Positions 27,165 to 35,230 of a stretch of 64,000 bases of DNA are shown here, one piece after another. A program made the position numbers and the translations under genes. This stretch comes from Streptomyces sp. LX-29 (GTDB lineage: Bacteria; Actinomycetota; Actinomycetes; Streptomycetales; Streptomycetaceae), in assembly GCF_029541745.1 (NCBI RefSeq), contig NZ_CP089746.1, positions 1,178,001-1,242,000 of the forward strand, in the 5' to 3' direction. The notes under the pieces are model-generated. The model was not told where the DNA came from and did not search any database. It saw only the letters and a list, made by a program, of their open reading frames with translations. Position 1 is the first letter of the stretch. The number at the start of each line of letters is the position of its first letter.

Positions 27165-27854
27165 ATGACAGAGGCCGACCAGCCGTGCGCCCCGCGGACC
27201 TTCGACCACGTGGTGGCACGGATGCGGACGATCGACACCGCGTTGCCGCCGCACGACGGGGTGGCGATCTTCAATCGGGTGTACCTCTCGGTCACCGAGG
27301 AGGTCGGGCGACGGCTGATCACCGGCCACTTCCACCACCCGGCAGCGACCGAGGACCTGGCCGTGCGGTTCGCCGGACGCTATCTGGCCGCCCTCGACGC
27401 GGTGGCGGCCGGGCGGCGACCGCCCGCCTGTTGGCGGCCGCTGTTCCAACTGCGCCGCCACCCCGCGGTGCGTCCGCTCCAGTTCGCGCTGGCGGGCATC
27501 AACGCGCACATCGGCTACGACCTGGCGCTGGCGCTCATCAGCACCTGTCACGGGCGGGAGTTGGAACCGGCGGCGCTGGAAGGAGACTTCGACCGGGTCG
27601 GCGAGGTGTTGGTCAGGATGGAGGAGCGCATCCGCGAGGAGTTGATGCCGGGCCCCGACCTGCTGGATGTGGCCGACCCCTTCACCCACCTGGTGGGTGC
27701 CTGGAGTCTGGAGCGCGCACGGGACGCGGCGTGGGCCACCTTTCGCACCCTGTGGGGCCTGCGTGGGCTTCCGGAGGTGGCGGAGGAGTTCTCCGATCGG
27801 GTGGACGCCGGTGTCGGGCTCGTCGGCCGCTGTCTCCTCACGCCGCTGGGCTGA
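27165..27854 (+). CDS. DUF5995 family protein
   Basis: This 229-residue, mostly helical protein is of a family common in actinobacteria and unknown in function. It contains FDHVVARMRTIDTALPPHDGVAIFNRVYLSVTEEV, FALAGINAHIGYDLALALISTC (about 120-141, with His and Asp that are conserved in the family) and DPFTHLVGAWSLERARDAAW. No signal or membrane helix is seen. I chose ATG 27165 because the MTEADQP form matches the usual N-terminus. The open frame extends to 27120. It is a single gene ending in a hairpin at 27894-27933, facing the DavB gene. Confidence 0.8.
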   Translation: MTEADQPCAPRTFDHVVARMRTIDTALPPHDGVAIFNRVYLSVTEEVGRRLITGHFHHPAATEDLAVRFAGRYLAALDAVAAGRRPPACWRPLFQLRRHPAVRPLQFALAGINAHIGYDLALALISTCHGRELEPAALEGDFDRVGEVLVRMEERIREELMPGPDLLDVADPFTHLVGAWSLERARDAAWATFRTLWGLRGLPEVAEEFSDRVDAGVGLVGRCLLTPLG

Positions 27855-27893
27855 CCGCCCGGCGGACCGCGCTCCGGTGCCCGGACATGGATG

Positions 27894-27933
27894 CGGGCCG
27901 CCGCCACGCGTGTCGCGGCGTGACGGCGGCCCG
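27894..27933. terminator. Convergent terminator hairpin
   Basis: CGGGCCGCCG (27894-27903) pairs with CGGCGGCCCG (27924-27933). The interior CACGC/GCGGCGTG adds partial pairing. It separates DUF5995 from the opposing amino acid monooxygenase gene. Confidence 0.6.
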
Positions 27934-27976
27934 GGTCTCGGGGAGGGGGAAAGCGGCCCGAACGACGCTGGGAGGG

Positions 27977-29683
27977 TCAGTCCTCCGGCAGCTCCACCGG
28001 GGCGATCTCGTCGTAGAGGTCGCCGGGGCCCGGGTTGGTCGGGTCGGTCTCGCCGCCGAACTGCTTCATGACACCCCAGACCGCGTTGAGCGCGGTCTGC
28101 ACGGCACCCTCGGCCCAGCCCGCCGTCCAGGAGATGTCGTCACCCGCGAGGAAGATGCCGCGCTTGTCCTCAGGCAGGCGGTCCTGCATGAAGTGGGTGA
28201 ACAGACGGCGCTGGTAGCGGTAGTGGCCGGGCAGGTTGGCCTTGAACGCGCCCATGAAGTAGGGCTCGTTCTCCCAGGAGACGGTCACCGGGTTGCCGAT
28301 GATGTGCTTCCGGATGTCGACCTTCGGGTAGATCTCGCCGAGCGACTTGAGCATGACCTCCATGCGCTCGCTCGCGGACAGCGGCAGCCACTTGAGGCTG
28401 TCGTCGCACCAGGTGTAGGAGAGGCAGATGACGGCGGGCTGGTCCGGCCCGTTGTCCAGCAGGTAGGTGCCGCGGGTCATCCGGTCGGTGAGCGTCATGC
28501 TCATCGTGTCCCGGCCGGTCTCCTCGTCCTTGTCCAGCCAGAACGGGCGGTCGACCGGCACGAACAGCTTGGAGGACTCCATGTAGTGGGTGCGCTCCAT
28601 CGCCGTCCAGTGGTCGATGGGGAACAGCGCGTCATCGCACTCGATCTTCGACAGCAGCATCCAGGACTGCGCGGTGAAGATGGCGGCGCGGTAGGTGCGG
28701 ATGTCGCCGGAGGCGTCGGTGACGGTGATGCGGTTGCCCGCCGTGCGGTGCAGCCGGGTCACGGCCGGGCGCGGCGTGCCGTCGTGCAGGCCGGCCAGCG
28801 AAGTGCCCTGGGGCCAGTGCACGAGCTTCTGGGGCTCGCGCTCCCACAGCCGCAGCGGAAGCTGCTGGCTACCGCCCACGATGCCGCGGTGGTGGTCGTC
28901 AGCCTCCGTGTAGACGACGCGGAGGATCTCCAGGATGGAGTTCGGGAAGTCGGTGTCCCAGCCACCGGTGCCGAAGCCGACCTGGCCGAAGATCTCCCGG
29001 TGGCGGAAGGACTTGAAGGCCGGGGAGTCGCAGAGGAAGCCGTAGAAGGTCTGGTTGTCGAGCTTCTCGACGAGCTGCGCCCAGATCTCGCGGATGCGCG
29101 GGATGTCCCGCTCGCGGATGGCGCGGTTCATGTCGGAGAAGTTCGCGCCCTCCTCCAGGCAGGCGTTCCAGGCGTCCATGACCTGGCGGTAGACCTCGGG
29201 GAGGTCGTCGATGGTCTCGGCGTAGTGCGACTCGCCCTTGAGGTCCACGACCGTGGAGGGGGTGTCCGGGGCAAGCGGGTTGGGGAACGGCTTGGTCTCC
29301 AGGCCCACCAGGTCGATGTAGTGCTGAAGGGCGGTGGAGCACGGCGGGAACCGCATCGCGCCCATCTCGGCGTTCAGCGAGTCGTCACAGCCCTCGAAGC
29401 CGACGGTGCGCAGCCGGCCGCCGATCTGGTCGGCCTCGTAGACGACGGGCTTGAGGCCCATCTTCATCAGCTCGTACGCGGCGACGATGCCGGAGAGGCC
29501 ACCGCCGATGACCGCGATCTCGCTGCCGTGCTCGGTGGCGGGTATCTGGCCCAGGCCGGCCGGGTGAGCCAGGTAGTCGTCGTAGGCGTAGGGGAAGTCC
29601 GGGCCGAACATGGTGACGGGCGGAAGGGGGGACTGCTGCGGGTCCTGGTCGTCGTGGACGGCGGTGGGCACCGTGGACGTCAT
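27977..29683 (-). CDS. davB: FAD-dependent L-lysine/L-arginine 2-monooxygenase (DavB family)
   Basis: This 568-residue protein strongly resembles Pseudomonas lysine 2-monooxygenase along its whole length. The shared start is MFGPDFPYAYDDYLAHPAGLG, the FAD dinucleotide fold is AVIGGGLSGIVAAYELMKMGLKPVVYEA (about 56-83), and the end is LAGDDISWTAGWAEGAVQTALNAVWG. The enzyme oxidatively decarboxylates a basic amino acid to an amide (lysine to 5-aminovaleramide, or arginine to 4-guanidinobutyramide, an activity known in Streptomyces griseus). A nitrilase-family amidase lies 58 bases upstream in the same operon, which completes the two-step pathway. The choice between lysine and arginine cannot be made by eye. 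Confidence 0.88.
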   Translation of the reverse strand: MTSTVPTAVHDDQDPQQSPLPPVTMFGPDFPYAYDDYLAHPAGLGQIPATEHGSEIAVIGGGLSGIVAAYELMKMGLKPVVYEADQIGGRLRTVGFEGCDDSLNAEMGAMRFPPCSTALQHYIDLVGLETKPFPNPLAPDTPSTVVDLKGESHYAETIDDLPEVYRQVMDAWNACLEEGANFSDMNRAIRERDIPRIREIWAQLVEKLDNQTFYGFLCDSPAFKSFRHREIFGQVGFGTGGWDTDFPNSILEILRVVYTEADDHHRGIVGGSQQLPLRLWEREPQKLVHWPQGTSLAGLHDGTPRPAVTRLHRTAGNRITVTDASGDIRTYRAAIFTAQSWMLLSKIECDDALFPIDHWTAMERTHYMESSKLFVPVDRPFWLDKDEETGRDTMSMTLTDRMTRGTYLLDNGPDQPAVICLSYTWCDDSLKWLPLSASERMEVMLKSLGEIYPKVDIRKHIIGNPVTVSWENEPYFMGAFKANLPGHYRYQRRLFTHFMQDRLPEDKRGIFLAGDDISWTAGWAEGAVQTALNAVWGVMKQFGGETDPTNPGPGDLYDEIAPVELPED

Positions 29684-29741
29684 CGGCTGGACTCTCCTAC
29701 TTGCGGGGTGATCGGAACGATCGAGGGGGTGGTGCGATGGT

Positions 29742-30539
29742 TCAGACGAGCGAGGCGTACAGCTCGGGGCGGCGATCGCTCAGATAGGTGTTCTCGGCCC
29801 GGGACGCCTTCAGCGACTCGGTGTCCACATCGGCGGTGACCAGGTCCTCCGTCGCGCCGGCGCGGGCGCGGGCGGTGCCGTCGGGGGCGGCGAGGCAGCT
29901 GAGCCCGGCGAAGTGGAACTCGCCCTCGAGGCCGCAGCGGTTGGCGTACGCGATGTAGAGCTGGCTCTCCCAGGCGCGGGCCGGGAGGAGCGTCTGCGGG
30001 ACGATCTCGTACGGGCGCATCAGCGCGGTGGGGACCGCCAGCAGCTCGGTACCGGCGAGGGCGTGGGCCCTCACGGTCTCCGGGAACTCGACGTCATAGC
30101 AGATCAGGAGGCCGATCCGGACGCCGTCCAGCTCTGCCTGAACGACCGGCTCGTCGCCGGGAGTGAAGTAGGCGGTCTCGAAATCGCCGAAGAGGTGGGT
30201 CTTGCGGTAGTTGGCGAGGCGGCTGCCGTCGGCTCCGAAGAGCTGGACGGAGTTGTAGAGGGTGTCGCCGTCGCGCTCGGGGTAACCGCAGGCGATCGCG
30301 ATGCCGTGCTCGGCGGCGATCCGGGCCAGGGCCGTGGCCCCGGGGCCGTCGGCGGGCTCCGCCAGCTCCGGCACGGCGTCACCGATGGCGTAGCCGGTGA
30401 GGAAGAGCTCCGAGGTGACGAGCAGCCCCGCTCCGGCCGCCGCGGCCCGGCCGGCGGCGTCGCCGAGGACCTGGAGGTTGGCCGACACGTCGCCGGGGTG
30501 ACCGGAGCTCTGAAGCAGGGCGGTGCGCAGCGACGGCAT
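29742..30539 (-). CDS. davA: Nitrilase-superfamily amidase (5-aminovaleramidase/guanidinobutyramidase type)
   Basis: This 265-residue carbon-nitrogen hydrolase has the catalytic Glu-Lys-Cys triad: Glu in LVTSELFLTGY (about 43), Lys in NYRKTHLFGDFE (about 112) and Cys in GLLICYDVEFPE (about 146). It is expected to hydrolyse the amide produced by the adjacent DavB-type monooxygenase to 5-aminovalerate or 4-guanidinobutyrate. The start is at ATG 30539, since MPSLRTALLQS is the family N-terminus and upstream residues are not. It is first in the davA-davB operon, 147 bases from the LysR gene. The gap is AT-rich. Confidence 0.87.
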   Translation of the reverse strand: MPSLRTALLQSSGHPGDVSANLQVLGDAAGRAAAAGAGLLVTSELFLTGYAIGDAVPELAEPADGPGATALARIAAEHGIAIACGYPERDGDTLYNSVQLFGADGSRLANYRKTHLFGDFETAYFTPGDEPVVQAELDGVRIGLLICYDVEFPETVRAHALAGTELLAVPTALMRPYEIVPQTLLPARAWESQLYIAYANRCGLEGEFHFAGLSCLAAPDGTARARAGATEDLVTADVDTESLKASRAENTYLSDRRPELYASLV

Positions 30540-30686
30540 GGCAGACCTCGGGCAGGAGCGGGTACGGGACGTACAACCAGCAGGGGGACGTAAAGAACCG
30601 TACGGTTCTCGGCCGATCACGAACAAGGCTTGACCATTGCGGACAGGGCGTCGATTCGAAACGGGAACCCGCCCCGTCGCGTCGAT

Positions 30687-31634
30687 TCATTGCGCGGGGC
30701 CGGCCAGTGTGTCGGCGACCACGTCCCGGACGAGGCCGCGCAGCCAGATGTGGCCACCGTCCGCCTCGTGGCGGGGGTGCCAGGCCATGGCGAAGGGCAG
30801 CGGGGGCAGCTCGAGCGGCACCTCGAAGGTGCGCAGACCCAGCGCGGCCACGGCCGGGGCGTCGACCCGCTCCGAGGCGAGTCCGATGGCGTCGCCGCGC
30901 AGCAGAAGGAAGAGGGAGGCGGCGAAGGTGGGTGAGGAGGCGACCACGCGGCGGCGCAGGCCGTGGGCGGCGAGGGCGGTGTCGATGGGGCCGGACAGCC
31001 GGCCGCGCCGGGAGACCACGAGATGGTTGGCGGCAGCGAAACCACGGAGGGTGACGCTTCCCTCGGCGAGGGGGTGCCCGGGCCGGACCACACCGACCAT
31101 GCGGTCCTCCAGCAGCGGCTCGACGCGGATCTCCGGCTCGTTGCGGTCGATGACGCCGATCTCGAGGTCGACGGTGCCGTCGCGGAGGGAGGGCACGCCG
31201 GTGCTGGGCTCGGCGAGGAAGCGCAGGGTCACCCCTGGCGCGGTGCCGGCGACGCGGTCCAGCAGACCGGCGCCGAACGCCATCACATGGGCGTCGTGCG
31301 CGCTGAGGGTGAAGGCGCGGCGGAGGGTGGCGGGGTCGGCGGGCGAGCCGGCCGCGAACAGCGCGCGGGCGTCCTCCACGAGCCGACCCACCTCGGCCCG
31401 GATGGCCAGCGCGCGGGGGGTGGGGACCATATGACGCCCGGCTCGGACCAGCACCGGGTCACCGAGGGCACCCCGGATGCGGCCGAGGGTGCGACTCATG
31501 GCCGGGCCGGAGAGTCCGAGCCGGTCGGCGGCCCCGGTCACGCTCTCCTCCTCAAGCAGGGCGTCCAGCGCGACCAGCAGGTTCAGATCGACACGGTGGG
31601 CCGGTAGACCGCTCTCACCAGGTTCAATGCGCAT
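30687..31634 (-). CDS. LysR-family transcriptional regulator
   Basis: This 315-residue protein has an N-terminal HTH (about 10-68, LNLLVALDALLEEESVTGAADRLGLSGPAMSRTLGRIRGALG) and a LysR substrate domain (about 95-305). It is near the PcpR/NodD-like group judging from TLRFLAEPSTGVPSLRDGTVDLEIGVI. The ATG is at 31634. It is divergent from a DHA2-type MFS gene, with an inverted repeat ATTGC-N8-GCAAT at 31657-31674 as the expected LysR site. The davA-davB operon downstream is on the same strand 147 bases away, but the divergent pump is the more likely target. Confidence 0.9.
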   Translation of the reverse strand: MRIEPGESGLPAHRVDLNLLVALDALLEEESVTGAADRLGLSGPAMSRTLGRIRGALGDPVLVRAGRHMVPTPRALAIRAEVGRLVEDARALFAAGSPADPATLRRAFTLSAHDAHVMAFGAGLLDRVAGTAPGVTLRFLAEPSTGVPSLRDGTVDLEIGVIDRNEPEIRVEPLLEDRMVGVVRPGHPLAEGSVTLRGFAAANHLVVSRRGRLSGPIDTALAAHGLRRRVVASSPTFAASLFLLLRGDAIGLASERVDAPAVAALGLRTFEVPLELPPLPFAMAWHPRHEADGGHIWLRGLVRDVVADTLAGPAQ

Positions 31635-31656
31635 AACGCAAGTATTCCTTGCTGAC

Positions 31657-31674
31657 ATTGCATTTGAAAGCAAT
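31657..31674. promoter_or_regulatory. LysR-type operator (ATTGC-N8-GCAAT)
   Basis: A perfect 5-base inverted repeat containing T-N11-A, in the 121-base divergent gap, 23 bases from the LysR start and 82 from the MFS start. The AT-rich context suggests overlap with both promoters. Confidence 0.6.
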
Positions 31675-31755
31675 ATGGGGCGTCCCTACCGTCGTCGAGG
31701 TCGGTCCCAGACAGCAGTACTCATCAGTGCTCTTCACTTCGGGGGTCTCTTCGTC

Positions 31756-33567
31756 ATGTCGGCAACCCTGTCCGCCAAGGCGCCGCCGCGCTCCGCGGCG
31801 AGCGGGCGCCATCGCGCGGTGCTCATCGCGATGTGTGCCTGTGTGCTCGTCGCGCAGTCGCTTGTCGCCGCCATCAACCTCGCCATCCCCCAGCTGTCGG
31901 CGAGCGATCTACGGCCGTCGCCGTCGCAGCTGCTGTGGATCGTCGACACCTACGTCATCGTCTTCGCCGGACTGCTGATCCCGGCGGGGGCGCTCGGCGA
32001 CCGGCTGGGCCGCAAGGGCGTGCTGCTCGCCGGTCTGTCCCTGTTCACCGGCGGCGCCGCGCTGTGCGCACTGGCGACGACCGTGCCGTTGCTGCTGGCC
32101 GGGCGGGGGGTGTCGGGCGCGGGGGCCGCGCTGATGATGCCCGCCACCATGTCGCTCCTGCTCCAGGTCACCGCCCCCGAGCGACGCGCGGCGGCCATCG
32201 CCAGCTGGAGTTCGGCGCTGGCCGTGGGAGGCATCCTGGGCAACACCGGCGGCGCCTTGATCATCGAGTATCTGCCGTGGCAGGGCCTCTTCTGGGCCTA
32301 CGTACCGCTGGGCGCCGCCCTGTTGCTGTGGACGGCCCGGGTCGCTCCGCGCGCTCCCCGGGGCACCGCGAACCTCGACGCCCCCGGCTCCGCCCTGCTC
32401 ATTCTCGGCCTCTTCGCCCTGCTCTACGGGATCATCGAGGGCCCGGGACACGGCTGGGGCTCGACCCCCGTCCTGGGCGCGTTCGGCCTGGCCGCGTCGC
32501 TCCTCGCGATCTTCACCTGGCATGGGCTGCGCGCCGCACAGCCGGTGCTCGACCCGCGGGTCTTCCGGCTGCCCGCCGTGCGGGCCGGGGCGATCGGCAT
32601 CGCCGCCGCCTTCTTCGGGATGTTCGCCCTCTTCTACGTGAACGCGCAGTTCCTGCAGTACGTGAAGGGCTTCAGTGCGCTGCAGGCCGGCATCGGCGTG
32701 CTCCCGGCGGCCGTCGGCATGATGCTGGTGACCCAGCGCAGCATCGGCTGGGCGCGCCGGCTGGGCACCCGCCCCACGGTCGTCACCGGGCTGCTGCTCC
32801 TCGCCGCCGGGCTGGCGGCCATGTCCACGGCGGACTCCGGGACGCCGTACCCGCTGTATGCGGCGTACATGTTGATCATGGCCACGGGGTGCGGGATGAC
32901 GATGCCGTCGCTCTCCCACTCGGTGATCACCGCCCTGCCGCAGGCGAAGGCGGGGGTGGGCTCCGGCCTGAACGCCGCCGCCCGCGAGCTGGGGGCCGCC
33001 CTGGGGATCGCCGTCATCGGCACCGCCCTGTCCATACGTTTCTCCGACCGGCTCCCGGCCGCGCTGGGCGATCATTCCGACTCCGCCGCGCAGGCACTGG
33101 CCGCCGCGTCCCGACTCGGAGACGGGGTGCGTACGGAGGCGGTGTCGGCATACACCGACGCGGTCGGGGTGGGCTACCGCATAGCGGCCGTGGTGCTGGT
33201 CGCCCTCGCGGCGGTGGTGGCGGCATGGCTTCGACCGCCGGCTACAGAGGCAGACGGAGGAGGAGGCCGTAACGGAGCAGGAGGGGCCGGGGCGTGGCGG
33301 GGCTATCCGGTGGTCAGCCCGAAGACGACGATGAACACCAGCCAGCACAGCGCCACCAGTGCGGCGCCCAGGACGTGGACGCGGAGGGAGTTCGCTCGAT
33401 CGGGCACCAGCCAGAAGGCGAACGCTCGGTTGACCAAGGGCATCAGCAGCCAGGTCAGCACGCTGACACTGAGCACATTGCCGATGAACAGACCCACGTA
33501 CCCGGGCACGCCGAGCTCGTCGAGGTCATGGCCCACCGTCAGATTCAGGACCATGACGGTCGGATAG
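31756..33567 (+). CDS. DHA2-type (14-TM) MFS efflux transporter
   Basis: This putative drug-efflux protein has about 14 membrane segments. Motif A is GALGDRLGRKGVLLAGLS (about 78-95) and motif C is in SALAVGGILGNTGGALI. The family core ends near residue 500 (VLVALAAVVAAWLRPPA). The frame then continues as about 90 low-complexity, membrane-free residues to 33567, running antisense across the last 265 bases of the convergent ABM gene. Either the protein really carries this tail, or an indel near 33250 hides an earlier stop (33272 in the next frame). The start is ATG 31756; its promoter is shared with LysR. Confidence 0.82.
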   Translation: MSATLSAKAPPRSAASGRHRAVLIAMCACVLVAQSLVAAINLAIPQLSASDLRPSPSQLLWIVDTYVIVFAGLLIPAGALGDRLGRKGVLLAGLSLFTGGAALCALATTVPLLLAGRGVSGAGAALMMPATMSLLLQVTAPERRAAAIASWSSALAVGGILGNTGGALIIEYLPWQGLFWAYVPLGAALLLWTARVAPRAPRGTANLDAPGSALLILGLFALLYGIIEGPGHGWGSTPVLGAFGLAASLLAIFTWHGLRAAQPVLDPRVFRLPAVRAGAIGIAAAFFGMFALFYVNAQFLQYVKGFSALQAGIGVLPAAVGMMLVTQRSIGWARRLGTRPTVVTGLLLLAAGLAAMSTADSGTPYPLYAAYMLIMATGCGMTMPSLSHSVITALPQAKAGVGSGLNAAARELGAALGIAVIGTALSIRFSDRLPAALGDHSDSAAQALAAASRLGDGVRTEAVSAYTDAVGVGYRIAAVVLVALAAVVAAWLRPPATEADGGGGRNGAGGAGAWRGYPVVSPKTTMNTSQHSATSAAPRTWTRREFARSGTSQKANARLTKGISSQVSTLTLSTLPMNRPTYPGTPSSSRSWPTVRFRTMTVG

Positions 33568-34283
33568 AGCGCCAGGACGACGGACATGGCCTGCTTCCAG
33601 TTGGGCGGAACGCCCGCCTTGTCCGCCCCTTCGCCGAACCGGAACCAGCCACTGAACGCGGATGCGATCTTTCGCACGTCATAGGAGGAGAAGTACTGGC
33701 GCCCCTCCATCAGCAGCTTCTTGCGCGCCTCGGAGTCGAGCCACCGTTCGAGGTGCTCACGGGTGTCGTAGCGGAAGACGACCACCCAGCGGTCCTGGAC
33801 TCCCTGGACGGGCTTGAACAACTCCGACCCCATGAAGCCCGATTGCTTCTCCTGCTCGGCGAGGACCTTGTCCTGCCACCGCATGAAATCCCGCTCCCGT
33901 CCGGGCCGCACCTCGTGCGAGATGACCGCCGTCACCACATCGCGGGCCGGCGTGCCACCGGCGAGGATCTCCTGGGTCGGGGAGCCCTCGAACAGAGGGC
34001 GACCCTCGTCGAGGAGTTCCCGGCGGGCGGAGGACTCCAGCCAGGCGGTCAACTGGTCGACACGGGAGAAGCGAAAGACGACGACCCACTCGTTGACTTC
34101 GCCGGGGGTCGGCGGATACAGCTCCGTTCCCTCGAACCCGTCGAAGTCACGCACGACTTGGTTCGTCTTCTCCTGCCAGCGACGGTAGTCGTCGTCACGC
34201 CCCGGTCGCACCCGCTGGGAGGTCACCACCGTGGCGTTGTCCTCGCCGACACCGCCGAGGTCACGGCTTGCACCAGCACCCAT
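33303..34283 (-). CDS. Tandem ABM-domain protein with C-terminal membrane domain
   Basis: This 326-residue protein has two antibiotic-biosynthesis-monooxygenase-like ferredoxin folds in tandem. The first is about 20-105 (ATVVTSQRVRPGRDDDYRRWQEKTNQVV, EWVVVFRFSRVDQLTAWLES) and the second about 115-200 (TAVISHEVRPGRERDFMRWQDKVL, RWVVVFRYDTREHLERWLDSEARKKLL). A linker and three membrane helices follow (about 230-325, AMSVVLALYPTVMVLNLTVG, YVGLFIGNVLSVSVLTWLLM, VLGAALVALCWLVFIVVFGL). The family has monooxygenase and stress roles, but function here is unknown. The repeats are about 45% alike, so this is an internal duplication. The start is at ATG 34283. Confidence 0.82.
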   Translation of the reverse strand: MGAGASRDLGGVGEDNATVVTSQRVRPGRDDDYRRWQEKTNQVVRDFDGFEGTELYPPTPGEVNEWVVVFRFSRVDQLTAWLESSARRELLDEGRPLFEGSPTQEILAGGTPARDVVTAVISHEVRPGRERDFMRWQDKVLAEQEKQSGFMGSELFKPVQGVQDRWVVVFRYDTREHLERWLDSEARKKLLMEGRQYFSSYDVRKIASAFSGWFRFGEGADKAGVPPNWKQAMSVVLALYPTVMVLNLTVGHDLDELGVPGYVGLFIGNVLSVSVLTWLLMPLVNRAFAFWLVPDRANSLRVHVLGAALVALCWLVFIVVFGLTTG

Positions 34284-34526
34284 ACCGAGTAGTCTAGATC
34301 GAAAGGGAGTTATCCACCAATTCGGGCAAATTGCGAGGTAGAAGGAGGTGGAAGGGAGGGACGACGACACCGGGCACGTCGACAGCGAACAGCAGGGCGG
34401 CGCGGACAAGGTGACGTCAAGCTGACGTCGGAGAGACAGACAGACGAGCAGCGTCGAGACAGGGCAGCGGAAAGACCGCAGCGGAGAGACAGACAGAGAG
34501 ACGGGCAAGAGACGGGCAGGGTTCTC

Positions 34527-35093
34527 ATGGATCACAAAGAGTGTCTGACCGAGGCGGTGCGACTGGCCACCGAGTCCGTGGTGAACGGCTGGGGCGGCCC
34601 GTTCGGCGCGGTGATCGCCCGTGACGGGGAGATCATCGCCCGGGGCCAGAACCGGGTACTACTCACCGGCGATCCCACCGCGCACGCCGAGGTGGAGACG
34701 ATCCGCAAGGCGATCCAGTGCCTCAACCCGGAGGCCCCTTCGATCGCCGAGGACCACCAGAACGAGAGCACGCTGAAGTACGTGCCACGCCCCGACGGGT
34801 CCACCGACCCCGTACCGGAACGCGCCCGCATGCTCCAGGGGTGCTCGATCTACATCAGCGGCGCCCCGTGCCCGATGTGCATGAGCGCCATCTACTGGGC
34901 GCGGATCGACGCCGTCTACTTCAGCTGCGACCTGGACGCCACCCGGGCGATCGGCTTCGACGACGCCTATCAGTACGAGGACTTCCAGCGGTCGTTGGAC
35001 CAGCGGCGGATCAAGATCGAGCAGATCCACCCCGAGCTGGGCGCCGAGGCGTACAAGGCGTGGAGCGACAAGGGCGACTGCCACCCGTACTGA
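34527..35093 (+). CDS. guaD: Guanine deaminase / nucleoside deaminase (CDA family)
   Basis: This 188-residue zinc hydrolase has the active site in two motifs, TAHAEVETIRKAIQ (about 50-63; His ligand and Glu acid) and GAPCPMCMSAIYWARIDAVYF (about 112-132; two Cys ligands). It deaminates guanine to xanthine, as in the GuaD/YwkD-type enzymes. GFDDAYQYEDFQ and the DCHPY end are typical. The start is ATG. The leader (about 34400-34520) is a purine-rich GAGACAGACAG tract. A terminator follows at 35140-35170. A role in purine salvage fits the guaB1 gene 4 kb away, but there is no operon link. Confidence 0.88.
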   Translation: MDHKECLTEAVRLATESVVNGWGGPFGAVIARDGEIIARGQNRVLLTGDPTAHAEVETIRKAIQCLNPEAPSIAEDHQNESTLKYVPRPDGSTDPVPERARMLQGCSIYISGAPCPMCMSAIYWARIDAVYFSCDLDATRAIGFDDAYQYEDFQRSLDQRRIKIEQIHPELGAEAYKAWSDKGDCHPY

Positions 35094-35139
35094 CACGCCG
35101 TGGGCGCCGCCCGTACTGACGCCCCGTGGGAACGAAAAC

Positions 35140-35170
35140 GGGCCCACCCCCGGATGAACGGGGTGGGCCC
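35140..35170 (+). terminator. Terminator of guaD
   Basis: GGGCCCACCCC (35140-35150) pairs with GGGGTGGGCCC (35160-35170), an 11-bp stem with a 9-base loop, 47 bases after the stop. Confidence 0.7.
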
Positions 35171-35173
35171 ACC

Positions 35174-35227
35174 TCTGACGGGTCGAGATCGGGAGGAAGC
35201 TCTGCCGGGTCGAGATCGGGAGGAGGC
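35174..35227. repeat. Two tandem copies of a 27-base unit
   Basis: Unit TCTGMCGGGTCGAGATCGGG followed by AGGARGC occurs at 35174-35200 and 35201-35227, almost identical. It lies between the guaD terminator and the stop of the opposing Lrp gene. Confidence 0.85.
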
Positions 35228-35230
35228 GCT

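Noticed and set aside
34284..34400. Short plus-strand frame (25 codons, GTG within AAGGAGGTG) before guaD
   Set aside because: The start lies inside the putative ribosome site and the peptide is Asp/Gly/Gln filler; it has too little support.
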